From NCBI RefSeq assembly GCF_030272615.1, contig NC_081413.1, forward strand, positions 337,087,302-337,151,301: DNA of 64,000 nt, read 5' to 3'. A program made the position numbers and the translations under genes. The notes under the pieces are model-generated. The model saw only the letters and a program-made list of their open reading frames with translations. It was not told the origin of the DNA and did no database searches. Of this stretch, positions 27,310 through 39,175 are shown piece by piece. The stretch's first letter is position 1, and each line of letters starts with the position of its first letter. Origin of the DNA: Cryptomeria japonica (taxonomy: Eukaryota; Streptophyta; Pinopsida; Cupressales; Cupressaceae).

Positions 27310-29849
27310 GCTTGACTTCCAATGTATTCACATCACCTCCTTTGAATATTCTTTATTTTGAATGACCTCCTCCTTAATGCTATGACAACTCCTAAATGCC
27401 ATAATTCATACTTTCTAATAATTATATTCCTTGGTATTCAATGATATAATGAGTTAATATAGGCAACGACTTCCTATGGTAATTACTACTATTACAAGGA
27501 TGAAGACCATGTCAGTTATCAAATAACTTTGTCTTTTAGTATGTTTTGTATTTTTCTGAATTCCTTATCCTTATTCCTTCCACCTATAAATGACCTTTGT
27601 CATATTATTACATGTCCTTCAAATTTTATGCCTAGCTAGAGAAGTTTGAATCAACATTAACTGAAGGATTTCTCCTTTCACAAATTCCTACTACTTCCCT
27701 AATTGACTGTTCAAGCTTTCTTAAGGAATATTCACATCATTATGTGAAAAGTATTTAAATCCTTAAGAATAAATTAAACAATTGTTATAGAGAATATGTT
27801 TGAGCTAGGTCTAAGAAAAATACTATTTAATATTCTTATCAATCATTGCACACACTCCAAATCTAAAATAAAGTTCATTCCTCAAAACTAGCAATTTTGT
27901 GCAATGATAAAGTCTTCAAGACATGAACTTAGACAATATTCACATTAGCATCAAATCATTACTTGTAATCTCCATACTACTCAAACTACAACTTTGAATA
28001 AGCTAAATTGCAATAACCAAGGTCGATCTTTCACCATCATGATTATTCTTCTCTACAAGGGTCTCCATCCTCTAGAAGGTTGAGATGAACCAAGTTCAAT
28101 CCCAAAACCTAAAGGGTTTCACCAAAGACAAATAACATAATATGCACAATTCCAAATGATCCATTGAAATGCCTTTATAACTTTTTATTTCCAAACGTTT
28201 GAAAAACATAATTTAAAATTCCTTTTTAATTAAAACCCCATTTTAGCCTCTAAAAGACCTTTTTATTAAAATGATGATAATTTGAGACACGAGGTTCCTA
28301 TTTTATACATCCATAATTTTAAAAAAAATGTCTCAATTCCAACGATCTATAAAACTAAGGTGATTTTCAAATATTTTAGTAAATTCAAGCAACAGTAAAA
28401 TAATTAAAATAAAGTCATTAACGCACCCTTTTTGCAAAAATTGCCAAAAAAGCCTTGGAAACAAAATTTGATTGCACTAGAGTGATCTCAATGATGAAAA
28501 ATGACAAATGGAGCTATCTAAGTGACTTACTATATATAGATGTCTTCTCTAAGATTCTTGGAAAATGCACCAAAATCTAAAAGTCACTTCAAAAAGATGC
28601 ATACGAGTCCTCTAAATCATCTGATATAATAATAATGACAAACACCCAAAAATGTTAGTGCCAAGTACAATGCAAGAGAACCCAGAAATGGGAACATTAT
28701 AATCCTCTCGCCCAAAAGATTTCTTGTCCTCAAGCAATGTATGCACAACATAAAAAATACTAAATCGATCTAAACTACAATGTGATCCTAGGGCCCCATG
28801 TCAATTTCAAAAAGAACCCACCATGTTGACATTGTGCCACTTTGATTATAATTGTGAATCCATCATGCCAAATCTATACTCTCATCTCCTGTAATCCTAT
28901 ATTATAACCATCATCAAAGACCAAACTAAAATAGCTATAATGGCTGACAATTATACCATGAAACATCTCCTACTAAAACATCACAATAAGATCCACATTT
29001 GCAATCCCACTACCCGACATGATCCTAGGCAACGTGAAAGATGTTTTTTCTCAACCATAAAGCATAATCTTTAGCATATCTCCTCATCATTTATCAAAAG
29101 TAATGTAGATCAATCACTGACAAGTGGTTGGTATAGAAGATGTCAACAAGACCAACTCTAAAATTATCTATCATGGGAATGCCTCTACAAGACACTTAAT
29201 CTCCAGGTTTCAAAGAGATAATTCCGAACACACCAACACCATGAAATGATTATGACAACCATTAATCACCAAGGTGGAAGCATATAGTAGCTAAAATATA
29301 TCTAAAAAATCTCCCATAATTTGTTATCCTAAAGCTTGCATGTGCTCAACATCATTTTTATCATTAACTATAGTTGCCAAACTTAACACTATAATATTGG
29401 GGCAAAAGCTAAAAATGTGAATACTCCTAAAACATAGGAGATGTGAGTATAGAAATATGAAAATTCTTCTCCTATGAGTAGATCATCTCTACCAACCAAC
29501 ACCAACCATGAAATACTCCATTGTTGGACTAAGATTACATACCAACTCATACGAATGCCAAGAACTAAAATCCTATGTAGGATAATTGGAAAGTGGACAA
29601 CTATACTAACTCTAGAATTTCATGGACAACTCAATCTTGAATCAACATATCACAATTGGAAATTCACATGGGTGCCAAATATTTCTATTAACACCAAACA
29701 TATCTTCAAAAAGTGCTCCATCATCCAACTCAAAGAGTGTATTATTAAATGATATATTAGAATTCAACTTGACTAATGGATTATCAACCAAGTGAAGATT
29801 ATCCTCATCCCCAAACTCAAACTAATCGTCTTGTTGATCCATACTTCTA
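27310..29849. other. AT-rich stretch, possible 3' tail of a gypsy remnant
   Basis: No intact gene. Near 28690-28740 the minus strand reads TTGCTTGAGGACAAGAAATC then TTTTGGGCGAGAGG, a phrase resembling the end of plant Ty3/gypsy internal regions just before the polypurine tract. This could be the tail of the decayed minus-strand coding block at 29850-30552. Confidence 0.35.
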
Positions 29850-30552
29850 TTTTTTGATTTCTAGGGGAAATGTACTAAATCACTCCCCAAGTTCTTCCAT
29901 TACCTATTTGATCTCCTTGGCCCTTTGTGTTTGTTCTCCTACTCCTTGAATCATTTCACCTCATAGAGTTTCTCTTCCACTTCAAGAAGTGCCTCTTGGG
30001 CACTTTCCAAAGAAAGTTTCATGTAATTGAGCTCAATGGTGAGCTCGCTAACCTCTTCCCTTGTACTGATAGATAAAATAAAGCTTCATCTACAATATTT
30101 GTGGTTACATATCTATCATCTATCAAATAAAAGAAGGTTGATTTCATTTCCTCCACAGTGCTCTTACTCCTTTGCACTTCAATAAGAAAGATAATTTTCT
30201 CACTTTAACCTCTTGGTAAATTTTTAACTAAGTTTACTACAAGCCTATGTGTGCAATCTAGTTTAGATAAAACTTGCACTTCATTATCAATAGTTACCAA
30301 AAATTGATCCTTTGAATCATGCATTGATGGTGAATTGATGTTGTGATGCATGTAGAAGTCAAAACTCTATTCATACCTTTCAACAATGACTCCAAGGCTA
30401 TCCCAAGTCTCATGTACCTCCTCTTCAAAGATTATCCCATCATCATCATTTGACCCTCAATCAACTTCAACTTCATGCATTAAATTTTCTATTTTACATA
30501 CAAGATTGTGTCTCTCAAAGTCAACTCCCTCTATAGCATCCTCTTGGCATAC
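29850..30552 (-). pseudogene. Unidentified decayed coding block, downstream part
   Basis: From about 30547 down to 29900 the minus strand keeps long near-open stretches: an acidic part (FEEEVHETWDSLGVIVERYE), then KDQFLVTIDNEVQVLSKLDC and FFYLIDDRYVTTNIVDEALF, then a coiled-coil-like segment (ELNYMKLSLESAQEALLEVE) in another frame. Several stops and at least one frameshift interrupt it. The frame continues across the CATAC insertion into the minus-strand stretch at 44245-44600, so the two are halves of one older unit. I do not recognise the family. Confidence 0.5.
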
Positions 30553-31693
30553 TGTATATGCTTAAAATCATCATTACTAAATAGGAAATAAGGAAAATCA
30601 CGAATTCCTAAACTATTCAAGCAATCCAAACATAAACCAATGAAATAATACAAACAAAGCAATAAGGATGTAAAATATTAATCAAAACTTCTTATTCCAT
30701 GAGCACATATGGCTTCCATTGTTCTTCTCTTCTTTGTGGTATGATGGCTCTCAAATATTGCGTTGGTAACCTGCAAGTGACACAAAGATTCAAAGTTCGT
30801 GATTGTTGAAAATGCAAAATTGATCCTAAATTTATAGATTTTTGGAGAGGATTGAATGAGAGGTGGAACAAAATGATAAAGAGGTGGAACTCAGGTGAGC
30901 TCAAATGTTGATTGATAATTGAACTGTTGATTTGGAGGTGGAACATAATAGATTGAATAGTTAATTGAGTTAACTGATTGAAAAAAAAGCTAATTGAAAG
31001 ATGAAAAAGAATGATTGGAGGAGATTTAAAGAATGATGTAAATAATCAATTAAAATAGATGAAATAGTTAACTGATTGAAAGCTTTTTGGAAAAAAAGCA
31101 AAGTGGAAGATAGAAATAGAGATTGGAAAGATAATGATTTAATTCATTCATTCATTTAGCACGTGCTTGCACTTTGACTTTGATTTTCAATTTAATCTTT
31201 GCACATGAGAATTGATTTAAATATTGAGTGTATTTTAAATTCAATTTATTATTTGAATATATTTAGAACTTCGACTTTGATTTTCAATTTGATTTTTGAA
31301 ATCATGTACATGTATTTTGAATTAGATGAATTTAGAAGAATATGAATTTGAATTTGAATTTGGAGAATTAATGAAATTAGAATTTGGGAATTAATTAGTT
31401 AATTAAATAATTTTAGGAAACTATTTAATTATTTAGAAATTAGATTTAATTAAATAATAAAGATTATTCAATTAAAGGAATTAAAACCATAATTAATATT
31501 TAATTAATATTAAGAAAAGGTTTAATGATTAATTGACGAGAAGTTAGAAATTGAAATAATTAGAAATATGATGGTGGAGAAATATGAATTTAGAAGAATA
31601 AGATTAATTGATTTAATTAAAGAATTAAAGAATTATTTAATCAATTAGACGAATAATAGTACATGATTAATGAGACATTTTTAGGTGTCTACA
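30553..31693 (-). repeat. 3' LTR of the non-autonomous Tat-like element
   Basis: Begins TGTATATGC and ends GTGTCTACA on the plus strand. It is similar to 43011-44239 throughout, including the block GGCTTCCATTGTTCTTCTCT. A minus-strand TATA box (CTATAAATT) lies at 30829-30836. It is shorter than its partner, mainly through indels in the AT-rich half. Confidence 0.87.
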
Positions 31694-31709
31694 TTTGCCC
31701 CTCTTTGAG
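31694..31709 (-). promoter_or_regulatory. Polypurine tract
   Basis: The minus strand reads CTCAAAGAGGGGCAAA immediately before the 3' LTR. The same tract, with one change, occurs at 51714-51729 in the autonomous Tat-type element, which links the two families. Confidence 0.85.
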
Positions 31710-33999
31710 ACAATGCTGGAATGGCATTGTTTCAAAGAAAACAAAAAAATCTGCCCCAGTATGCCCTAGTAATGCTTAGGGTGTAATGCCCCCTCGAAAG
31801 ATTGTTTATCCATTAAAGGTATGAATGATCTCTCGAAAGAAGAAGAATGTGAGATAGAAGAATAGTTAGTTGATTAGAGAGATAGCTGATGTGAAGATGA
31901 TATTGAGATAGAATATGAGAGAATAAAATATGAGAATTAGAAATGATATGAGATGATAGATTGATACTGATAGACTAAAAATGAAGATGATGGTTTTCAC
32001 AAACTTTTATGCCTTTATTCATAGTGCAATATATATTCATCACTGAGCCTTATTATGTAATAATGGAGCTTTGCACATCACGATATAAGGAACCAAGATG
32101 TAAAGATATCTCATTGAAGAAACAAACATGTAGTAGACAAGGAGTGAACCCTCCACTCTGGGAATTACACTAGGGGTCGAGGTATGTGTGGCATTCACCA
32201 GCTGAATACTCCTATCATAGACACCCACTAGAGAAATTGCCCCAGAACATCATTGGTACACACCACAAACAACAAACAAAGAAAAAGATAATGCCCATCA
32301 TGGCTCCTCTAATCCCTTGTGGACATCCTTGAGTAGCATAGGAACATGATCTGTTGCCGAATGATAAAAGATAGAGACTGACTAGGACAAAATTCAACAA
32401 CTATATTGATCTATGCCTTCGCTCTTGGTTGCTTGATGTGATGGTTGATGATGTCTAATCTCAGAAAGTGTGGACCTTGTTCAAGACCGACCTGTCTGAT
32501 TTTGAGTGTATCCATCTTTGTTTAAGACTAGATAATGATCACTTGATATGAATACGATACGATTGATAAGACAGTTTGATCAGTGGATTGCAGATGTTTG
32601 ACTAGATAGTTGTATCTTTTGTTAAATTTGTGCGGAGTGTTTACTGGATATTTGCTAGGGTGTTTGATTCTTGCGAGACATTTTATTGCGAGTTTTTGTT
32701 TTTATTTTATTTTTTATTGTATTTGGATTTTGTAGATTGATTTTTTGAATGTTTTTTATTGATTTTTTCAGGACTTTATTTGAATGTTTTTGGTTGATTT
32801 TGTTTTTCACTGTTTTTGGATTTTTCCAGGACTTTATATGATTTTAAGGATTTTTTTAGGGCTTGAACGTTTTGTTTTTTTTAAGGATTTTTTTTCAAGA
32901 CTTTATATGATTTTTAGAGATTTTATGCTTTTCAATGTTTTTTTTTTTAGGACTTTTATTTGTAGGACTTTATATGAGTTTTATGGATATTATGTTTTTC
33001 AGTGTTTTTTGGATTTTTTCAGCTATGCCCCCAGTATGGAGACCTATTATGATATGATGATCTAGGTGATGCATATGGTGACAACAAATATTTTGACATG
33101 ATCTATGTTAATCCAATATGCATGATCAAGATGTCATTTCCTATTTTGACAAGGATAACTGCGTTTATTTATCATTTTGTAATACACAATTGAATTTAAG
33201 GTACAAAACATTTCATAGATAAGTGGTCAATCGATCCTCAAGGTCTTTTGGAACATCCAACCTAACACACTTAGTGACTAGGATTTACAAATGGAGACAC
33301 AGAAAACTCCCCCATTGATTCTTGAAACTTTGATCTTCATTTGCCCATGTGTGTGCAAATGAGTTAATTCATGCTCTTGTGTTCACTAAAGATCCTTAGT
33401 ATCCTATATGACTTGCTACGTGGATTATTCTAACTTCAAAAGCATCTCGGATAGAGCCTCGTTGCCAGCAAGCTTTTAGAGCTCCTACGAGGTTTACACT
33501 GTAATCTCTTGAATATTTCTCCATTGCTCGCAGGCGTCTATAGACCTGATGGAGTTACTTGCATGTTACCATAGTCAAGCTTTTTGTCACACTTGTATGC
33601 GTGATATTTCAGTTATATATTATTACTCTTTTGCCTTGAGATGGATATTTGGCATAGCACTTTTTCTTTTATATTTTCTTGCCTTGACTTGTAAGTAATG
33701 AAACCCACATGGGTGTGATAATTATTGTAGCGTTGAAGCAGAATATTGTATTTTACACTAGTCATATGATTAGCTAGGTGTCTAGAATGAATTAGAGATT
33801 TTGTTAATGTGTTTTAGATATAGCAATTGATAGATTTTGGGTTAACTAGTCTGAAATGGTGAAATATGTACCCAACCAAAGGTAAATAGTTGTCACAAGG
33901 TGATGTTGAAAATGAATGACCTTAGGATCTCAAACACTTCATGTCCGAATATCTAAGAAAGGAGATGACCCTTGTTGCCTTGTTTTATTGATGTTGCTG
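31710..33999 (-). other. 3' internal region of the non-autonomous element
   Basis: No gene. About 32690-33020 is T-rich and made of imperfect repeats of GATTTTTTCAGGACTTTATT. The small plus-strand ORF there (32784-33065, mostly F/L/Y) is a by-product. 32000-32350 resembles 55690-56080 of the other Tat-type element. Confidence 0.6.
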
Positions 34000-34855
34000 C
34001 ATGTTGTAGACACCTAAAACTTGCACAGCCAATTAAATGAATTATATTCATTTAATCATCACTTCTTCGCCTATTAATTAGACTAAGGTTTAATTAATAT
34101 CCCTATTCTTCCAATCAACTTATTAATCAAATTAAATATTTGATTAAAATCCTTTTCTTTTAGCCTAACCTATTAATGAAACCAAGGTTTGATTAAGTAC
34201 CCTTTAGCCTTTTAATTGAATAAATCTTATTTATTTAATCAAAAACCCCTTTTTCCTTTTTAATTGAATTTAAATTTGATTAAAATCCCTTTGCATTTAA
34301 ATAAATCATTATTTATTTGTGAATAGTCCCCCCACTTGCCAAATCCTACAAATGCAAGTTGCACCCCCTTTTGGCTAAAATAAATCTTCTATTTTATCTA
34401 AAAATGCCTATTTCCCTCCACTTGCATTCTCCTACATTTTCCATTAGCATGCTAATATTCTTCTAGAACCCCTCTAATCCCTCATTAATTAGCCTAATTC
34501 TTCTAATCATGTCACATCCCTAAAATTGGGGGAGTCACTTCTCCAAATTTGGAAGAAAGTCTTCTAAATGCATTTAAGACTTTACCTTTTTCAACAAATT
34601 AACTTGTTGAGTCTTCCAAACTTGTAAGGCTCTTACAAAATCCTTGAAGGTTGTCTAACTTTTAACAAGTTAACCTCCAAAGGTCTTCAAAGATCATTTA
34701 ATGCCTCTTACAAGACACCATCATAGCCCATGATGGTTGTCCCTTTGACTATCCTTCAACTTTGCACAAGAGTTTACCTCTTGGACAATAGCATGCCCCC
34801 TTTGATAATAGCATTATCCAATGATGTCATCCCTTGAGGTTATCTGTAATGCTTA

Positions 34856-35355
34856 CAATTAGTTGGAAGTTTGAATTATTTAACTCTTACTAGACCAAAT
34901 ATTGCTTATAGTGTTGGTTTGGTTTCAAGATTCATGTCTAAACCTCAACAAACACACTTTAAAGTTGCTAAAAGAATTTTAAGATATATTAAAGGAACTA
35001 TTAATGTATGTTTGTTTTATGATGCAAATTATAATTTTACTTTAAAAGGTTTTCTTGATTCCAATCTAGGTGGAGATCCCAATGATGGGAAATCTACTTG
35101 TGGTTATTGTTTTTTTGTTGGTTCGAGAGCAATTTCTTGGAATAGTAAAAAGACACAATCTACCTCTCTTGGATCCACTGAAGTTGACTATAAAGGATGG
35201 ACTAATGCTTCCAAAGAAGCCTTGTGGCTTAGAAGACTACTTGAAGATTTGGGTCTACCTCAACACGAACCAACTCCATTATATTGTGACAACCAAAGTG
35301 CCATTGCCTTGGCTAAAAATCACTTTTTTCATGCAAGGACAAAACACATTGCTCT
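34856..35355 (+). pseudogene. Copia RT end and RNase H fragment
   Basis: One open frame carries NYLTLTRPNIAYSVGLVSRF (end of RT) and KRILRYIKGT, then RNase H motifs: the SW.SKK stretch (SWNSKKTQSTSLGSTEVDY), EALWLRRLLEDLG, LYCDNQSAIALAKN and HARTKHIA. The first RNase H aspartate region reads FLDSNLGGD where DSDWAGD is usual, and STEAEY reads STEVDY. The frame then runs into the polypurine tract and LTR, so the normal C-terminus is lost. It is a non-functional relic but one of the least mutated coding pieces in the window. Confidence 0.9.
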
Positions 35356-35366
35356 CCAAGGGGGGG

Positions 35367-35821
35367 TGTTAGAATATTTGATCTTTACTTGGATTAAGTT
35401 TATTTTTATTTAGTTTAGGATATTCCTTTGGAATCCCTACATGTAATTTGTCCTCTAGTACATGTGTGAGGACAAGTCATTTCTTTTATTTTCCTTTATT
35501 AAAGAATATTAGATTTCCTCCTTAAGAGGATGTAGACACATGGCACACACATTTTATGAATGGTGGCATTCATAGATTTGGGAGTTACTTTGTAACTCCT
35601 CTCCTCATCTCTATTTAAGAGATGTTTCCTCTCTCATTTTTTCTTAATGAAAATATTGTAAAGAGATTCTTGCTCCCTCTCTCTCTCTCTCATTTTATGC
35701 ATTGCTTCATTCATAATAACACAAGGGGGTTTTCTTTGTTTTTCCCCTTTCAAAATTTCTTGTGCCTCCTTCTTCGCATTTGGGTGATTGATCCAAGGTT
35801 TTTGCATTTCTCTTGGTAACA
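35367..35821 (+). repeat. 3' LTR of the truncated copia element (455 bp)
   Basis: Starts TGTTAGAATA, ends CTTGGTAACA, with a TATA-like TATTTAAG at about 35613 and a CT run at 35681-35692. It follows the polypurine tract directly. Confidence 0.85.
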
Positions 35822-36635
35822 TTTATTTTATCAATAAACTTACTTGGATTTTGTTTTTTCTTTCCTTGCTCTTGTATTTCCTTTCACTTAGCATCCTCTC
35901 AAGCATCTCAAGATGACATTTGTCAACTTGGGATTGGATTGAATCCCCCTCATGGATTGATAACTTTCAGTCCTAGCCCTTGTTAAGAATGCTCAATCTT
36001 GGCCATCCATTTTTCTATTTTCTCTATAAATAAAGCCCATTTCTTTTATCTTAGGGTCCATCATCTTGTGCATCAAACTTAAGGTCATTTTGCAGGTTAT
36101 TAAGGAGCTTAATTTGTCATCTTCAAGAATTTAGATCATCTTAGTTGCATGCTAGTTTAGCTTTCATCATGTTGATAGTATCATGCTAATCCCATTTTCA
36201 TGCTAGCTTAATTCATAGCCATTGTATATCAATTTCATAGCAATCTCCATGTTAGTTTAATTAGCACACCTAAGCTTTCAATTTGGGATCAATTTTAATC
36301 TCATATCTTGCATTCCATCTTGCATTTCATCTTTTCATATCATTTGATCATCTAACTAGAGTCTTAGTTGCATTCATTTTGTCTTGTTATATCCTTTAAT
36401 ATTGTTCTTTAGGTTGACATCTAAAAGATCAAGTGGTCTTCCAAGTGAGAGCCACCTTGAATCTTGAAGATCCTTGGAGATAGAGTAACATGAGACGTGC
36501 TTGGAGTTCTTGATTTTGAAGCTAACTTAGTTTAGTTTCTATTTTGATTTATAACTCTAACATAATGTTTCATGTGTGTGTTTGATGTTGTTTGATTCTC
36601 TTTTGCGGATTCCACACTTTTCAGCACACACATGT

Positions 36636-39175
36636 ATATGCTGACACTATATGCTATGAAAATTATGAATATGATGTGCTTGAAAAGAAACTATATACAG
36701 TGCAGTACTTTTAAGAAAATGAAATGAAAATGCCATCTATTCTAACCATAATCAATGGGCCTCATGTCTCCCACCCCCACAACTTTTGTAACCCTGTTTT
36801 CAAAGTGATTTGGATTCGTTTTCTTGAGTTTCTACTTGTATGGCTTAATTTCCGACAAGTGATGTAACACCAATTCTGGCTCCATCCCTGATATATAAAC
36901 ATATGATTCAACCAAGTGTATGTTATGTATAATTGCCCCTTCTGCTACATTGACTTCTTCTATCTTTTCCCTAGGTAATGCGAAACTTTCTTGTTCAATA
37001 GGAAGATCTTTTAGTTTGTTTTTACCAATGTTTTCAACCTTATCGGGATCTTGTTAAATAGAGGAGCTCGCTTCTCCAAAGTATGTTGTGCTATCAAGGT
37101 TTATTTCATATCCTGTCTTATAATCATCATGTGGAATTCTGACACCCATGAATTCTATTATAGCTTCATCATTTTCAAACCAATCTGGATGCGATGGTTC
37201 TTCTTGCTCAATAGGAAAATCCTCTAATTCGTTTTTACCATTGCTTTTGATCTCATCATGATCTTGTGAAGTAGGGAGGTTTGTGCTTTTCTCTTGAATT
37301 TGAATTGGATCATAGTTGGAAGAGATATTATAATCTTTCTCAGGAGGTGGATGTTGAATGGAACTAGGAAAGACACTTTGCTCTGGAGATGTAAGGTGAT
37401 CTTCTTGGATGGAATACAAAAAGATTGGGGGATCATCATAATACTCTTCATAGGTGGGATCTTGATAAAAAATTGGTTTAGACAAAAGGATTTGTTCTTG
37501 ATCTTGATTTATTTCAGGATTCATTTCTTCTAACTTTGGATTATCTTCTTGACATGGGGTAGGTGTTTTGATATGCATGGGAGTTTCTTGGAAGGATTCA
37601 ACATTTTGGCATGGTAAGAATGGATTTTGAATGGGACTCTCTATAATATTAGTATATGATGTGATTGGAAATGGAGAATATGGTGGAAATAGATCCAAGA
37701 TTTCTAAATTATGTAAGGGATTTGTACTAAGAAATGAATCGACTTGGATTTGTATTTTGGAGAGCCCTTGAACGGTTTTATTGTTAGGTGCATTGTTTGA
37801 CGGAGATGGTAAGGAGTGGTCATGGGATAGAAAATGGTGGGAGATATGAGGGCTACTTGAGAGTCAAGTTTATGAGAGGATAAGATATTGCTAGACACTA
37901 GTATATTATTTTGATCTTGCTTGGAAATCCTTCATGAGAATGTCTATTATGTGATTATTCTTTGGAGGAACATGTAAATTGTTTTGAGGGATATACACAG
38001 TTTGGTTGTGATTTTGGGTTTGTCTATTTAAGATGTCCATGTTCCATATGGGATTATGAAATAGGTTGTTGTTTGGATCCATTTTACCATTTGCTTTTTG
38101 TGACCTTGTGACATGCATTTAAGACAACTATATGAGGACACTTAGACCTAATGAAGGATGACGACAGACCTAGGGTACGAATGCAAGACTCTAGACCAAA
38201 GATAAGTTATGTATGTAGAACTAGATCTAACTCTCTATTGGGGATTAGGACATGAAACTTGTTGAGTACTTTATTGAGATGTTTGTAATACAAGTCTCTC
38301 AAGTTCTTGTCTAAGGAGTTCTGTTGCAATTTCTCTATCAGTTCTGCGAGCAATCTTATTCTCTCTACCTAGTTCAATCCCAACTCCTATGTACTAAGGT
38401 GTACTTGTCTTTAATTGCCAATCCAAGTTATCTAAGTCATCAATGATTTCTCATTGACCATCGTTTGACACTAGATTAGGTTGCTCAAAGGGGAGCAAAC
38501 CATCACCTTGTAGACACATTAGGACACATGCTATGACTTTCTAGGATGATTATGCAAATGATGACAAACTAAGACAGACGTATATGGAGTCTAGACAAGG
38601 ACTAAAATGAAGATTATGATGATACTAGATTGAACTAGGATGCTAATGGGACACAAATAATGACTTTCTAAGAAATATGTAAAACTTACGCAAGGACTTA
38701 TGTGAAGATTAGGAAGACGTATATGGGAACTTTATGAGGATGATAATGAGGATGATGCAAGAACTTATGTAAAGATTGATATAAAGTAAGGGCGTAAATG
38801 AAGACTATAATGAGGACGATGCAAGGACTTGTGCAAAGTAAGGACATAAATGATAACTATAATGAGGATGACAATGAGGACGATAATGATGACTATGCAA
38901 ACCCTAAGGACTCTAAGAAAACCTATGGTCACAAGCATGGAAAAATTTGGACTTTGTTGGACTATCTGATGTTTCAAGATAGATTGTGTTCCAAATAACT
39001 CTGTTTGTAGGACAAGTCTTTTTTTAATTTTGAGAACACTGTGTGAAGATAAGTATAGATTATCAAAATTTGGAATTGTGTAAGGTAGGGCCTAAAATAG
39101 CCCAAATACTAACTCAATACTGGTATAGCACAATGATACACACAAAAACATAGAAGACAATCTTAGGTTAGAAAG
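36636..39175 (-). other. Internal region of the non-autonomous Tat-like element
   Basis: Contains the ORF block at 37054-38118. On either side is non-coding DNA, with GATGA/AGGAC-rich repeats at 38540-38940 (ATAATGAGGATGACAATGAG-like). No retroviral enzyme motif is visible. Confidence 0.5.
37054..38118 (-). pseudogene. N/Q/P/E-rich ORF of the non-autonomous element
   Basis: Three consecutive minus-strand open stretches (38118-37906, 37898-37704 and 37698-37054) read as one unit with frame changes. The first starts MHVTRSQKANGKMDPNNN. The last is 214 codons, low in complexity and rich in Pro, Glu, Gln, Asn, Ser and Asp, ending near IPHDDYKTGYEINLDSTTYF. There is no zinc knuckle, protease or nucleic-acid-binding motif. 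Its place between the 5' and 3' parts of a pol-less element suggests a degenerate gag-like or linker protein, but I cannot assign it. Confidence 0.4.

Larger units (their letters stand above)
34852..35821 (+). mobile_element. 5'-truncated Ty1/copia element with 3' LTR
   Basis: Contains the end of RT, most of RNase H, a polypurine tract (CCAAGGGGGGG, 35356-35366) and a 455 bp LTR (35367-35821, TGTTA...TAACA). Everything upstream of the RT/RNase H boundary is missing. The usual coding sequence after the RNase H TKHI motif is also absent, and the tract follows directly, so an internal deletion occurred too. I saw no matching target duplication, as expected for a truncated copy. Confidence 0.85.
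34005..36630 (+). mobile_element. Solo LTR, interrupted by a copia fragment
   Basis: Starts TGTAGACACC and ends TTTCAGCACACA, with a CATGT duplication on both sides (34000-34004 and 36631-36635). There is a plus-strand TATA box (CTATAAATA, 36023-36031) and no internal coding beyond the nested copia piece, which leaves about 1.65 kb of LTR. Phrases such as CCACTTGCATTCTCCTACAT are shared in inverted orientation with the LTR unit at 39176-41776, so both belong to one broad family. Confidence 0.75.

Noticed and set aside
32784-33065. 93-codon plus-strand ORF rich in Phe and Leu
   Set aside because: Encoded by T-rich imperfect repeats of the 3' module; the same repeats occur non-coding at 56.57-56.65 kb.
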